A stretch of DNA of 64,000 nt from Parus major (lineage: Eukaryota; Chordata; Aves; Passeriformes; Paridae), in the NCBI RefSeq assembly GCF_001522545.3, contig NC_031776.1, positions 21,595,511 to 21,659,510 on the forward strand, in the 5' to 3' direction. Shown here piece by piece: positions 12,096-26,300 of this stretch. How positions within the stretch are numbered: position 1 is the first letter of the stretch; each line of letters starts with the position of its first letter. The notes beneath the pieces are model-generated. The model saw nothing but the letters and a program-made list of their open reading frames with translations, was not told the DNA's origin and ran no database searches. The position numbers were made by a program, and so were the translations under genes.

Positions 12096-14271
12096 CAGCC
12101 TGTGCAATCCAATAATTTATTAAACTTTCATCTTGTAAAGCCAGTTACAAATTAAAAAAGACAGAAGAAGGAATTCTGTAATAGAAATGAGCAAAATTAC
12201 AACAAATAGTAGTGGGAGTTATGTTTCAAGTGGGTTCAAGCTGCCTGCAGCAACCCAAGAGCCAGAACACAGAGCTAGTGCAGAGTTAGGATAATAAAGT
12301 AGGGATAATCAAGCTTAGACCGATACATTAGAGATCGAGCCAGTGTATGCAGTGTATACAAAGTGTTGCTTCTCAGGTGGCCTCTGCATTCCTGTTCTCT
12401 CCCACCTGTGACCTGGGCATCTCTTTATTCCTTGTGACAAGGAGGTGTTTGTAGGATCCATCAGTGATGCTCTTTAAGGCAAAACTCCAGTTGAAGAGAT
12501 GATGCACAGCAGTGGCCACCCTCTTTGGCTGATGCAAGTGCATGGAGTGTTTGCACATGCTGCAGTGTAGTGGAAATGAGAGAGGAGCAGGGGTTATGTA
12601 CAGCGTTTCTTCTTGTACTGTCACAAAACCAGTGCTCTGCAACACACTATTAGTGATATGGCACAATTTGATAATGAATTGGAACGGAACCTTTTGCATA
12701 CTGACTCCTACTTTTCTGTGCAATTTCTGTTTCATAGCTAACAGGCCTTAGCTGCTTCTACTTCAGAAATGACAGCCAATTTTAAATGTGGAAGAAGGCT
12801 GACATTACATAGAGCGCTGCAGTTTCAGTAAGAAACTGAACAGGCCTTTGCATTCTGGGATCCAAAGACCAGACAAGGGTCATAGAAAATGGCTCACCAC
12901 CAGGTTTCTTGTTTGTTAATGCAACTAATTTATGATGGGACTGATACTGAATATTGTTTTTAAACAATTAAATCAACTTTCTGAAGTCAAGAGATTGAAG
13001 ATGACTGTTGCCTTTCACAAAGAAGAGAAAATTCTGCTTCTTTAAAGTGCAGGTTAAGAAGCAGTTGTTTTGGCAAAATAGCATTGTTTTCAAGTTTCTG
13101 CCATGGACTAAGGACCTAGAGGAGACTGAATGAGGATCTGGGGATTCAGTGATGTGAGCAGTTCTTGTTAAATTTGGGGTGAACGAAGGCTTTGGCATTT
13201 GCTTACTGTAGTACAGAGAAAGTAAAAATCTTGCCAATAAGTATTTATCTAGGCATCTATTCACTCAGTAGGAAACAGTTCACTTTAAAGTAAGTTCAGG
13301 ACCCCAGTCATCCTAAAATCCTCTCTAAAGAAAAAAGATCTTAATGCAAGCAAGCTGCTCACCATAAATCTCCAACCTCTCTAATACCTGGAGTTTGTGA
13401 AGAGGAGCTCTTCTGGAAATGCTACTAAAACATCTCCCTCCTGGGCTGTTCAGGGGAATGAGAGTCATTATTTTTTATGCAAGAGGCACTGTTTGCAGTG
13501 TGCCCAGAATAGCACCTTAGGGCCTGTTTCAGTGGTGCTAGTCCCAGAGGTGTTCTCCTAGACTAGAGTATTTAGTAGTTTAACTGAAAGTGCCTCTTTT
13601 TACAGTTGTGTACCTTTGACCTTTTATTGGAACGTGAACAAGCACCTTGGGTGTTTTTATTTGTTTCTTTGTTTAATGCTCTCCCATGTAGGGTTTGACC
13701 TCTCTGTTGGACCACTTGGCTCCAATTCTACAAAGGCTTTTCTTTTTAAGACCAGATCAGATCATTAGTATATGCTGAAGAAAAAAAAAAACAATCCCAC
13801 AGTGATTTATATTTTAGATTTGTTTGCAAAATAAATAAAAAGAAATATTCTTTAAGCAGACCATGATGTGATCACATGATCCCAGGTATCTGCATGTTCA
13901 AAATTCTTAAGGAAGCTTAAGTCTGTCTCCTGTCCTGCAGAAATGATCCTTGTAAATTTTTCTGCCAGTATGACAGGTAATAATGAAAGCAGCAGAGAGG
14001 ACATGGAGGAAGAGGATGCTTCTGACTTTGCTTCTTTAAGGTACATTGTTCATCAAACAAGCAAGGGGAAAAGAAGTTTTGGGTCATTAGTATTAAACAA
14101 CAGTTGTAACTGTTTAATGTCTTTGGGCAGAGGTGCAAATCCTATGGTACTGTAGTTGTCACTTCAGGTTTTAAATACAGTAGTCAGTTGAATTCTTAAA
14201 AAACATCTTTGCTACACTTGTGCTGGCAAGTTGCAAATACCCATGACTAAACTAGTGCCAGTTCATCCGTA
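12095..14271 (-). other. Probable 3' UTR of the MYO10-like gene
   Basis: It follows the TGA at 14274-14272. On the minus strand AATAAA occurs at 12121-12116, followed about 35-40 nt downstream by a GT-rich TTGTGTGCC, a good cleavage context. Nearer AATAAA hexamers at 13661-13656 and 13628-13623 could give shorter forms. A minus-strand AU-rich element (ATTTATTT type) sits at about 13843-13828. The true 3' end needs transcript data. Confidence 0.45.
12116..12121 (-). terminator. Candidate poly(A) signal of the MYO10-like gene
   Basis: It reads AATAAA on the minus strand and is followed by a GT-rich downstream element around 12078-12070. Confidence 0.4.
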
Positions 14272-14385
14272 TCACCTAGTCCAGATGCTTGCATGACTGT
14301 CCACACTGGTGGCTGATTTGACACTGCAGCGTTTCTTCACGATCATGTTGATGTATGCTTTCATGATCTTTATTATCTCGCCCAC
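14272..14385 (-). CDS. MYO10-like last coding exon
   Basis: It has 37 codons and a TGA at 14274-14272. [16 protein letters not shown] is the last FERM helix, followed by a short Ser-rich tail ending in ASIWTR. In human MYO10 the tail end differs. Confidence 0.93.
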   Translation of the reverse strand: MGEIIKIMKAYINMIVKKRCSVKSATSVDSHASIWTR

Positions 14386-17300
14386 CTGGGGAGAGAACAC
14401 AGCAACACAGCATTAGCACTTAGAAAACCTCAGTGCACTGAGGCATACAGGACATTTTCCTGAAAGAGATTTCCCTTCTCTAAAGTCATGAAACAATAAA
14501 TTTTGCATGTTAATACTAAATGTAAACGTGACAAGAAAAGGAAGGCTTGACAAATTTGTGCTCTGCTGTAGCAATACCTTAAAATATTTTTAGCTCAAAG
14601 AAAAGCAACTTCTGTTCTACTAATTTTTTTTAATTTTTTTTTACATTTGTGAAACTTACCCCATTCATCTACTGGAAAGGAATAAAAAAACCCCAAGCAA
14701 ACTGAAGAGCACCCAGAACTGGAAACTCTTGATGCACTGGAACATCAATCACTCTCCTTCACTTTCTAACCAGCCTATTTTTTTTGTTAATCCCTGTATT
14801 GAAGAGGTACTATGCCCTTTAGGCTTCAGCTCCCTTCATCTTTTCCCTTGGCTGAGTAGTCCATTAGTCTAGAGTTCTTCCACAGAAACCTGTCTATTTC
14901 TTGAAACTTGACTTTAGTGGCTGTGTGCTTTCACGTACCTGGGAGGTTTCAAAGAACATTTCTCTCTCATCCACTGTAATTTTGAAGGTGTTGGGCTGTG
15001 GTGCTCCAAAGAAAACAATGTGCTCATACTGGAAAGTTTCTAATGGTTTAGGATCCCCTCGTTTGTAGACAGACACATTCTCTGTGCTGACGCCAAGCCA
15101 GAGATCATTGGGGAATCCACCCTCCTTGCACTGCAGAAAGAGAAACATGACCTTTTGTATAAATGCAGTGGAGGATCAAGTAATTTTCCATTCAATAAAA
15201 AGCCCTTTGTTTCCAGCTCTTATAGGACATTTCAGCTCAATACACCAACCAGAATTTTATGTTGAAGGCACTTCTGCTGCGAAGATTCAGAAGTGACAGA
15301 GCCGTGAGACAAATACTAGTGAGTAATAAATAACTGTAATAGGGAATAGCTCTCATCAGATTTTAAAGTGATGTAGGAAGTCAGTATTTCACTTCTTATT
15401 TTACAGATAATACAGCAACTTCCCATGGTGGTCGACCTTGGCAGCAGGAAAACTGACAGAACTGAACTGTGGTCTCCTACTCAAGCAGCCTGAGCACAGT
15501 GCTGCACATTCCCCCGTCCGTGCAGTTTCTCTTGTGCTGCTGCAGAACAGGACTGCACTTCTTGCAGGTGAGAACACCAGAGTTTTGTTTCACTTTGACC
15601 TCCACTAGCCACCACTTTCTTAAACCACTCTCTCCTCCCCCACTCCACCATTATTCTAACAAATTGGGAATCCATTGTCTCCTTCATTCACCAGGATGCC
15701 TTGCCTTGCCTTCTCTCTGTATTAACTCTTGAGTATTGTGGTACTGCAGGTCTTCCCTGAGACAACTAAGGCAAAATGTACCCAGTTCCAAAAATTCCCT
15801 TCTGTTACACACAGCTCTGTTCTCCAGACTGGTATCTCTTCCCAGCTGTGGTTTTAGGAATTTATCACTCACCTCAACATCAAAGAGGGTTGACCCATAA
15901 CCTGGCCACTCTTTTACAATGGACATGTATTTCATCATGGCCTGATGCTGAGAGAGCCCCTGCAGCTTGGTCCATTTCTGTGCTATGCTTGCCCGAGCAG
16001 CTGAAAGCTCTTCTTTAACCCACATCTCCATCATCTGCTCCTCTTCTACCTTCTGCTTCTTTACAGACCCTGTCTTGAAGCTACGCTTCAATGTCCCTTC
16101 AAGGAAGCTGGTCCGTCTCCTCTCCAGAGTGTGACTGGTACTGCTGCTGCTCTTTGTTGAGTGCAGTATTTTGGATTTCAGCCTGTTAACTGGGTAGATT
16201 CCATCAAGGGTCCAGCTTATTTTGGAATAATCTCCATGAAGATACTGCAGCCGCAGAGCTGCCAGACGCTGCAGAGTGTCCTCTGGCCCAGGAAAATGAC
16301 CAGCTATGAGGCTTTCGTGAGCCTACAAACAAAAAGTCCCCCAAACTCATTAGAAAGCAAAAGCACACTTTATTCACATCTGGGTCCATGTACAGATTCC
16401 TGTCACATCTGTGGATTCCAGCAGGATAGATATAATTCAGAAGGTCAGAGCAGACATTGTAATAAATATGTCAAAGTCTGCAAGTGGTTGATATGGAGGG
16501 AACCCCCCTTTCTGCAACTCTGAAAAGGACAGAGATTTTGAGGGCTCCTATCCTGTACAGAAAGTCCTACAATGAGGACCTTCTAGGTCTAGAAGAGATG
16601 TGAGAGAGCAGAATTCAAGCAATTTGGTTTTGTGCTGTACAAGCTACAGCTCCTGTGTGAAGATTATATTCAAAACACCAATTCTCAACCTCAGTTTCTT
16701 TACACAAAAACACCTCCCACCTCTTCCTACTTCACCTGATGTTTCCTCCAATCTTCTTGCTTCCCTTTGCCTGTTTTTCTGTGAAATCTATTAATGGGGC
16801 TTTCTGCACATCCATCTAATGTCTGGGTAACACCTACTCTCCTACTGTTACTTCTCTTTGCCAGTTAAAGCTGTGCAGACTGAAAACCTTGTCAACAGGG
16901 AGTTTGGTACAACTGAGGCTCCATGGAGCACCATGTGCTCCTGACTCTTCCAGACATTCCCTAGCTAACAACACGTGATGTTCATGTCAAGAAAGGAACC
17001 ATTGTCTGAGTCATGTACACGCCACGCATTTGACTTCCAGTGAGTTTCAGTCTTCATGACTCTGACTGCCATTAACACAGATCCAGTAATTTCCTACACT
17101 ATGATTTTCTGAGGCAAGGTCAGTGTTTGTTAGAAGTAATACAGACAGGAGGAATCACACAGCTCACTGGTGCTCCAGTCAGTTTAGTTTCACATCCCAG
17201 CCGCGAGGCTCTTTCATACCAGTGTGATCTCTGATCTTGCCAGCATCATTGTGCTATGGAGCAGAGTGACTTAAAAAAATAACAGACTACTCAGCAGGTA

Positions 17301-20300
17301 AATATTGTCAACTACATTCTCCTTTCCTTTGTCTGCAGCACTCTTCTCTGTTAACCAAAAGAAATCGCCCAAAAGACGTTTCATAGCTAGTTTTGGTAAC
17401 ACTCCAAGGATGTGCTGCTCTTTCAAGCTGATGTGCAGGTAGGTGGATTTTCCAGTTTTCTTTACATTTATGTTCTGCAAACAGCTACATTTAATGATTC
17501 TCTTGAATCATTACCCAAATTTCTCTGCCTTCTAAAATTGAAGACCAAGTTTAAAAAAATTATCATTAATATTTAATTTTTTTTAAGCCTTTACTAATTT
17601 TTCTTGTTTTTTCTATAATACTCATCTTCCCTAGAAAATGTCACAGTCTATCTGCTTAGTAGATTCTGGGCAAAAATCCAACACACTAAAATCTTCTGCT
17701 ACAACCAGCATTCCTACTTCTAATGAAAGGTAAAGCAGTTTTCTGTATCCTTTTGTGTGCTTTTGCCACCCAGGAAACCAAATTATTCTCCCAGAGTTAG
17801 CTTACCTGTTCAAACATGAAGGCAAATTCCACACCATCTTTGGGAACATTCTCAATATCCAAGAAGCAATAAAGCTTAAAATACAGTTGCCACTGTCCTT
17901 CCTCCTCTTCGTCTTCAGAGCCAGCAAGTCTGTAAAATATAAGAGAGTATGGGAAGGGGAAAAAACAGTAAGGAGAAGTATCATGGTACTGGAATGTCCC
18001 CAGTGCAAATCACAATCTGAAGGTAACCCTGGATTCTGAAATCCAGTGTTACATCCAACTAGAAATTAAAGGTTTCATGAAACTTGCTTTTACCTCTCAA
18101 ACTTGGCCAAGATATCAGCCACTATCACCCGACTCTCCACAGCACGGTCAACCTGTTGATTGTGTTCAAAGAGTGCAAACATATTCCGGCTGTCCTCCAT
18201 TGCCAGCCCTCGGATCAGCTTTTCAACCACCTGCAAAATCAGACACATCACACAGTAGGCACCACTCCCTTTCACAATGAAGAATCAGTACCTCTTCAGG
18301 ACACCTATCACTTCACACATCTCTATCACATTTCTCCCTTAATTACTGTCTTTTCAGATTAAAGAATTCTAATCCTAAAAGATCATTCCCTGCAATGAAG
18401 CCATTACTTGTATCCATCATCCTCGCTTTTCTTCTCTGCATATTTTCAACCTTCATTACCCTTTTGAGGATGAGGGAATTAGAATTCTGCACAAGATATA
18501 AGCACATAATGGATTCAGATGTCATGATGACATTCTCAGTTCCTCTAGTAACAATTCCACTTTTTGCTCTGTTTAGCACTCATGTTTTCACAGACATGAC
18601 TACTGCAACCTGGAATCCTGATTCTGACCTGCTAATGATTAAGTTACTGGTAGAATATCCCTCTCAGAAGGATTCCATTATGAATTGGAATCTCTTTTGT
18701 CCAGAAAATTGTGTTTATCAAGTTTCAGACAAAGGGCGTAACACCAGAAGTGTTTAGATTTTGCAACACAATTTTCAAGTGATACTCTACAACCTGGGCA
18801 TTGGCCTTGTAGAATAGGCAGAACTTTGCCAAAAGATATAGCAAAATAACTGTAATTCAAAAAAAAAATAAAATTTGGAAATAAAGGGGATAAAGGAGAA
18901 AAATATGTCCCTTCAACAGAACCCCTCTCCAGACACAGATGTGCTCACATCTGGTTAATCCTACTAATGCATTACCTCCCCAGCGCTGGTGTGGGAGTTG
19001 ATGGTTATTTTGCAGGAGCCACCACCATGGCAATACACTGTTGTGGTCATTTCCTCACGGGTGAGAAGAGCCTGTATTTCCTCCTGGGAGGGCACAAACT
19101 CCCTTGTCTTTGTTCTCTTCAAGGAATCACTGATGAACTGTGCATACCTGTCTATTTCTGAGTCTGGAAAGAGATCCTTTACCCTAATCGTAAAGAGAAA
19201 AAAAAAAAAACAAAACCAAAAAAACCAAAAACATTACACAGTGAACAACACATTACCCTAAAAATTAAGACTACTGCAAGTGAAGAGTTTGGTAGAGATG
19301 CTGATGTCAAATGCAACCACACAAAAACCAAGCTCTTTTCCTAAATCATACAATCTTCTTTTACTAGTAATTTCAAAGTCACTGCTGTGGTATTTCTCAG
19401 CAATATATAAAATAAGCAGTTCAAAGATTCAGGGGTTTAGTGACAGCTGAAGACAGCAGGATTGACAATCTCCATTTACAAAACTGAGAATAAAAACTGT
19501 GAAATCAAATGTAAACTTTTTTCATTTATTCTTAATGTGTTTGGTTTTGTTTTTTTTTTTAAATTTGCTGGCTGTGTTTGAGCCAATTTTAAAGTATGTT
19601 TGAGAATTAAGAAGCTAGAAAGCAGATGCCTGTACACTGTTTTCTTCCCTCCAAGACCAGCAGGTTTAAGTATAACATTATTTCCAACTCCAGCGATAAA
19701 ACAATGAAATGGCTACATGGAGTATCTGTATCTCTTAGACCCAGGCCATGGATGTAGCTATGTCTGTACTGACACAAATCTCATCTCACTCTTTCCTAGC
19801 TTGGAAGGAATCAAATAGATTTTATTGATCTTTCTCATCATTACAAATGAACCAAGGTTACACAGCTGCAGATAAGGCCCAGTGCAGACTGCTATGTAAA
19901 GCTGCATCAGATGCTGAGGATGACTTGGGAACATATGTAAATTATTTAGTTCATGGAAATAGGAGGTTAAAACAGATTAAAAATATCAACTGCAAGCATT
20001 ATGTGCTTAGTTGCACATAATCTTGAAAAATTATAAATTGGATTTACAGTCTCTCTCCTACTTTATAGTATGTTTTTTGCCTGTGCCAGCTGCAAGGTAA
20101 TACATACTTCCATGAGTATGAAAGTACAGTCCTCACCTTTCCTGCAGGTTGATAATGTTTTATATGTACATTAGGAAGCAGCAGATCATCAGCACTGCAA
20201 CAGTCTCAGGTATTTTGTTTGGGTAACTTACATTCATTCCACATCCTTTTGACACAACAGATACACAACAGAATACACAGAACAGCTGGTGCTAAGAACT

Positions 20301-23300
20301 GGGCAAAGGCAGGAGGCTGGAACAGCACAGGAAGATGTTTGCAGGGCAAGAGGACAAGACAGGTAATTAGAACAGGCAGTGGAAGATCGCAGAGTAAAAG
20401 GAAACAAGCTGCAAATGAAAGAGACATTTACCTTCGGAGGTGGAACTTGAGGTAGCGCAGGATCCCTCTGCTGGGCAGGAACGTGCAGCTCATACAGGTC
20501 ATCAGCTGCCAGTGGTGCAGGTTCCCAGTACTGTTGGGATGTGGCATGTGGTTGGTTTGCTTGATGAGCTGGCAGTACACTTCATCACGGAGGGGCTTTA
20601 AATCATGGCAGGTCTGCAGGATGCCTTGGATAATGGGTATGGGGTCAGACACTGTCTCGATTTCCTGAAGGGAGTTAAAGATCTTCACTGCTTCATCCTG
20701 TAAGCTGCTGTAACCCTTCTCTTGTTGCACTGGGGAACAACCACAAAGGTGAAAGAGGTGAGCATCTCCCTCATTTTCTACTGGCCCACCAGCACTACAA
20801 TCAACTGTGCCCATCTGTCAGGGAAGAACAGCAACCTGAGCATTAGTGCATGTCCTAAACTTAAATTTATACTCTAAGTTCATTAATGCTTCCTCTCTAA
20901 ATGTTCAAATGCAGTTTTAATTCGTATTTGCAAACATCTGATTTGTCACCACTCCCAACACATTTTAGGATACACTGTGCAGAAAACCAGAGTAGTATTT
21001 TTAGGGGAAATGAGCACTGTAATCTAGTTCAGGCTTTAGTGTCTGCAAACGAGGTACTGGAATGTGGCCACTGAAACCTGGCTTGTGTAATTCCAATATT
21101 CTGTGTTGTGCCTGTCTTAGCTTTGACCCCAGGCTAACATAGAACTTAAGCAAATTGCTGTACCACAAATGCAACTTATACCTATTGTTTAGATTTAAAA
21201 TGCTTAGAGCAAAACTTGTGCTTTTTGAACTGCTCAGACACGTGTGATACCATTCAGATGCAGGCTTGCATTCTCCTTTGCACATCTCTGGGGCTTTAGG
21301 TCCTTCTAAATCTCCTGTACAGCCTCTGTTTCCCCAGTGGCCATGTATTAACTGTATAAAGACAACTCTTAAAAGTAGGTTCCACACTTTAAGTGCTTGC
21401 TCTGTATTTTTTCCATATTTCAGAATTTCAAAAACACAGACTTTTTCTGTATTTCAAAATTCTGTGCTCTTAATCTGCCATGTAATTTGCTCCTTGTACT
21501 GTGACAGACCTAGTATCCTTTCACTTTCTCCATGACAGTCTTCTGGCCCTAAAAGCTTCATTTTGAGGCTGAAGAATCCTGCTCCCTATTTAGTCACTTA
21601 GTTGTAGGCAAGTTCTTTTGTGCCTTTGATCATCTTTGGGTAGGTTTTTACATCTCCTGTATCTTTGATGAGATGTAGAAGGCAAAACTGTATCCTGTAC
21701 TCAAGATGCAGGTGGCATGATACATATACATCTGCACAGTATTTTTCCTTTTCTAAGCTCTCAAAACCTTACATTAGCTGTTTGTTTTTTTCTGTACTCA
21801 CCAGAAGAGCTGACATTTTCATAAAGCTGTGTAAATTGATGTTCACTTTCCTAAGCACAGCTAGATCACTACTTGTGTGGCAGACTGTTTTTCCTATATA
21901 CAATGTTTTGATTGAAATAAATTTCTTAGATTCTGTGGCTCAGTCACTCCACATGAGACATTCTTCTATAGTTCTTCATCAGCTTCCAGCTTCAATATGT
22001 CAAACAGTCTGTAATCATCAGCAAATCACTTTGGTCTTCTGGTGGCCCATCACTCTAGCTCTTTCATGCTTCTGACACATTTGAAGAAAGTAGTAATTTA
22101 TTCTGGGTTTACAGTAGCTTCTGTAGAAATACTACCCCATTGCCAGCTGCATGATGTAATCCTGCTGTAGTATTTTCTACTGGAGCCACTCACAACCCAA
22201 CTGTGGCTAAAGAATGACAGGCTGCATGTCCCCTGGACAGATGATAAAAGTATCTGCCCCATTTACTTCAAGATTCAGTGTTCCCATGGTAAGAGGCAGT
22301 GGACATGGAACACACTCCAGAGAATAAAGGGAGAGAGAAAGGGACTGCTCCCTCCCTGAACCCTGTAGGCTACACTGCCCCAAAGAGACTTCACCTACAA
22401 AGAGAGAGCTTACAGGTTCATTCTTTGGTGCACAGGCTCCTCACTGACCCTCAAAATGTGAGTGGATTCTGTCACTTGGGTAAAATACTTACAGTTGACA
22501 CTGACATCTCCATAGGGAAGTGGGAGCAGTGGGGAATGCAAGGGGTGCTGGGTGTATCGCAAGATTGGGTTCCTCCTATATGTCTGTTCCACTACTTCAA
22601 AGTTTGTGCTATTTTCCTGGAAAAGCAAGAAAAGAATGATTATCCTCAAATAGGCACAGTCCTTTGCAGGATGTCCTAACACATTTAGGTTCAAGCTCAA
22701 CCACCTTTGTCTGTATTTCTGGAGATGCCTATGGAGACTAAGTGATCAAAGCATAGTCCCTATCTAAAAATTACCCTGTACATTATTTCTGGAAATTAAA
22801 CACAAGACTTGCCATGGTGCATCATCCCACAGGTCACCAAGGCACAGAATCTCACCTCCAAGTGTGGTTTGTGTAATACATATGGCATAATCCCTCTCTC
22901 TCCTATGTCCTTCAAGCTTTCAACAGAACATGGTTAATGGTCTTTCTGACCACAGATCAACCACTTTCAGTGTGTAATAACGAGCCTGTTCTCAACTTGT
23001 CCAGTTGTACTGTACGTGTTTACAGAATAAACAACCAAAATGCTGCATAGAGCTTAAAATCTGGGCCTGTCACTACCATACACACAGGATCACGTTCTTC
23101 TGCATTTTGTCCTAGACTCCTTCCCTAACAATACATAATTTTCCATCTGTCCTTGAAGCCTGAGCTGAAGTTTTCCAAGATTCTCTACAATCAACTATCT
23201 AATTGCATCAAGTTTAGAGTTCATCACAAACACATTTCTTCTGAAATTTTCTTTGGTGTGTCTTCTTAAATGATTCTAGGTTTATTTGCCGAAATTTCTG

Positions 23301-26300
23301 GCAAGTTTCTTCTCAAAAATTACTCCTGTGGTACAATTTCTGCTGTTTTGAAGGATATTGTCTTTCCACCCTTTACTCTGACATTTAACCACACAAGCCT
23401 AAGGTATGAACAGAACTTCATGTTACATCAAAGTCAGATGACTGGTAGGAACGGATTTTTTTGTATTTGCATCTGGAGGACGCTTAAGAGTGGAAAGGAT
23501 GGAGCAGAGACATGCAAATACTTGATGGTGTAATCCTTCATGCAATTTTTAATTGCACAGAATAGTAGTCTAGACTTATCCAGATCAGTTAACAAAATAA
23601 AATTCATGCAATATTTGAGGTTTTTTTGTTGCACAGTTGTGTGTTTCTTTTTTTACTCTTTTTGATTTTCCCCTAAAGACAGCAACCCCATTTTTTGCCA
23701 CATTCTCAGCAATGACTGGGTTAGGCCAGTGGTGGTCTGGCTGCTCCCAGCTCCGGTGGGAATTAGCAGGATGCCACCTACCCTGATGTCACGGATGAGC
23801 TGCTGTGTAGGTGTTTCTATGGGAACTTTGGTGTCAATGACACCCTGAATTGCAGAGGCCCAGCGCATGGCTTCGTTCAGCAGCTTCGTGTACAGTCTGT
23901 AGGAGTGCTTCCGCCCATGGACTATGATGTTCCAGTAGCCTGTGGAGAAACAAAGGTGGAGACAAAGCTGGAAGCTGAAACTGGCCTCTGTATTATGCAG
24001 TTGACTGGAGGTTAGCAAATGTGACATCCAACTACAGAAAGGGCCAGAAGGAGCCTCTGGGGAGCTACAGGTCCATCAGTCCAGGCTCGATACTGGGGAA
24101 GGTTATGGAGCGAATCATCTTGGGTGTCAAAGGAGAGCAATGGAGCTGGGGAAGGGTCAGGAGCACAGGTCCTGTGAGGCATGGCTGAGGGAGCTGGGAG
24201 TGTTTGGCTCAGAGAAAAATAAGCCTCATTGGGGACCTTATTATTATCTACAGCTACCTGAAAGGAGGATGTAACCAGGTGGGGGTCTGTCCCTTCTGCC
24301 AAGTAACAAGTGATAGGACAAGAGGAAAGGGCTGACAAAAGACTCCATGTCCAGGAAAGTGGTTGTATCACCATCCCTGGAGGAATTTTAAAAATGTGCA
24401 GATGTGGCACTTTAGGGACATGGCTTAGTGGTGGACTAGATTCTCATTTTGCTTCTGGGTCTTGAAAACCCTTCCTGCTTTCATAACAACATATGGTGTG
24501 TCTGGTTAAAATCCACTAGGTAGACATTAACATCCCCATACCCAAAACAGATTTATCAACAGGAAGGTTCCAGTCCAGAGTTTGGTACAAAGAAGCTTTC
24601 CAAGATGCAAGTATCCTTGCAGTGTAACCTGACTTACTTGCCTGCCAACTGGGCAGCTCACTTTCACAGACAGCATTTGGACTACACTGTCCTGTTCATC
24701 ACTTGGAAAATGACCACTCTACACACAGCACTCAGTTAGATTGCCAAGTCTACTCTCAGAACTCTTAAAAATATGTGTTTGACAACCTGAGAGAACGTGT
24801 CAAGGTGATGGTAATTCTATCTGCTAAAGGCAGCCCAAGACATCTGTTGATACTAAAAATGTGGACACTTTCTTGTGAATAAGCAGAATAAATTTCCTCT
24901 CATCTCTCTTTACTAAATACTTACAGCTTCCAGCCCTTTTAAAAGGTGTCCCAAACTCTAGTACTCAAATGTCCAGTTTTTCAAGTCTTTTTCTAAGGTT
25001 CACAGACTTCACCCTTTATCCCATAACCTGGGCTCCCTTCCAAACTCCTAAGGCAAGCAATGGAGGACCATGCCAGATCCTGCCTTCCCAGAACTGTCAT
25101 GTTGCACAAAAAGCAAACACAGGCCTTTGTCATCTTCTGTTTCATCAAGCTGAATGATGCCATAAGACATGCACTGTACATCCCTTACAGTGTATGGGAT
25201 GGCTGCTGTTTGAGAGGTTAACACTGACCCCAGAGACAAATGTAGGTCACACCACAAAGGGACAGTTCTGGAGATGTACCAATAATTAGTGTCAACTACA
25301 GGAACTCACACCTGTTACCCTGCTTGGGGAACACTGAGATAAGCAGTGACTCTACTCAGTGATAAACACCAGCACTGCCTATCTCCATCAGGTGTGAGGC
25401 ACTTACAGTCACTTGCACACTTTGCAAAGAGTACACTTTCCATGGGCAGAGCTGTCTGCAGCCAGACACAAAGCCTCAAGACAGCCTTCTCAATATGACA
25501 CACCACACCAGTCCTGCACAGTTCCCTCTTCAGGAGCTGCACAGCCAGAGTCTGCTCTCTGCCACTTTCTCCCTCTCACCTGTGTCTTTGAAGACCCTCT
25601 CGTCAGGCTGCACTACGGAGCAGAGGCTGTTGAGCACGAGTGTGCCGAGCTTGGCAGCCGTGCGCTCCGATGACTTGTAGTAGTCGAGGGCAGTGTTTGT
25701 CAGAACAAACCAGCGCTTCTTCATCTTCAGAGAGGACATCTTGTTGCTGCTCTGAACCTCCTTATGAAGCCAGCCTAGCACAGAAACACAAACATGTCAT
25801 TTCGTGTGCCTCTTGCTCCCATGATCAGGGCAAATAATTTCACTGTCATTTTAGATCTGTTGCAAAATAAAGGGGGAAAAAAAAAAGATTGAGAAAATTC
25901 AATACTTCAACAGAAAAAAATTACAGCCTGCATTGCTAAAGCTGTCAAAAAGATAATTTTCTACTCAGAGGTGTAAAAAGCAATGTCCACCCACAAGGCA
26001 AAATGTTCAAAAAATGTGAGACTGAACCAAGAGGCTCCATATAAAGAAAAGATAGAGACAGACCTTCCTGAATATATGGCTTTGTGGCTACTCTGCTGTC
26101 ACACAGACACCTTATTAAGAAGAGCAGAGCATACTCTGCAAAGGATGATTCCTTTTTCTCTTTGACTAATGAACAATACCAGATAAAAGGAACTGCTGCC
26201 TTGCAATTATGTATTTTGAAGTTAAGGCACTCAAACTGTTGTCTTATAGTCTCTTTTGTATCATTCAATCTCCTTGAAATTTTTAAGACTAGGGTTGAAG

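Noticed and set aside
24012..24410. 132-codon minus-strand ORF
   Set aside because: It is the reverse strand of the CR1 LINE fragment at 24003-24490.
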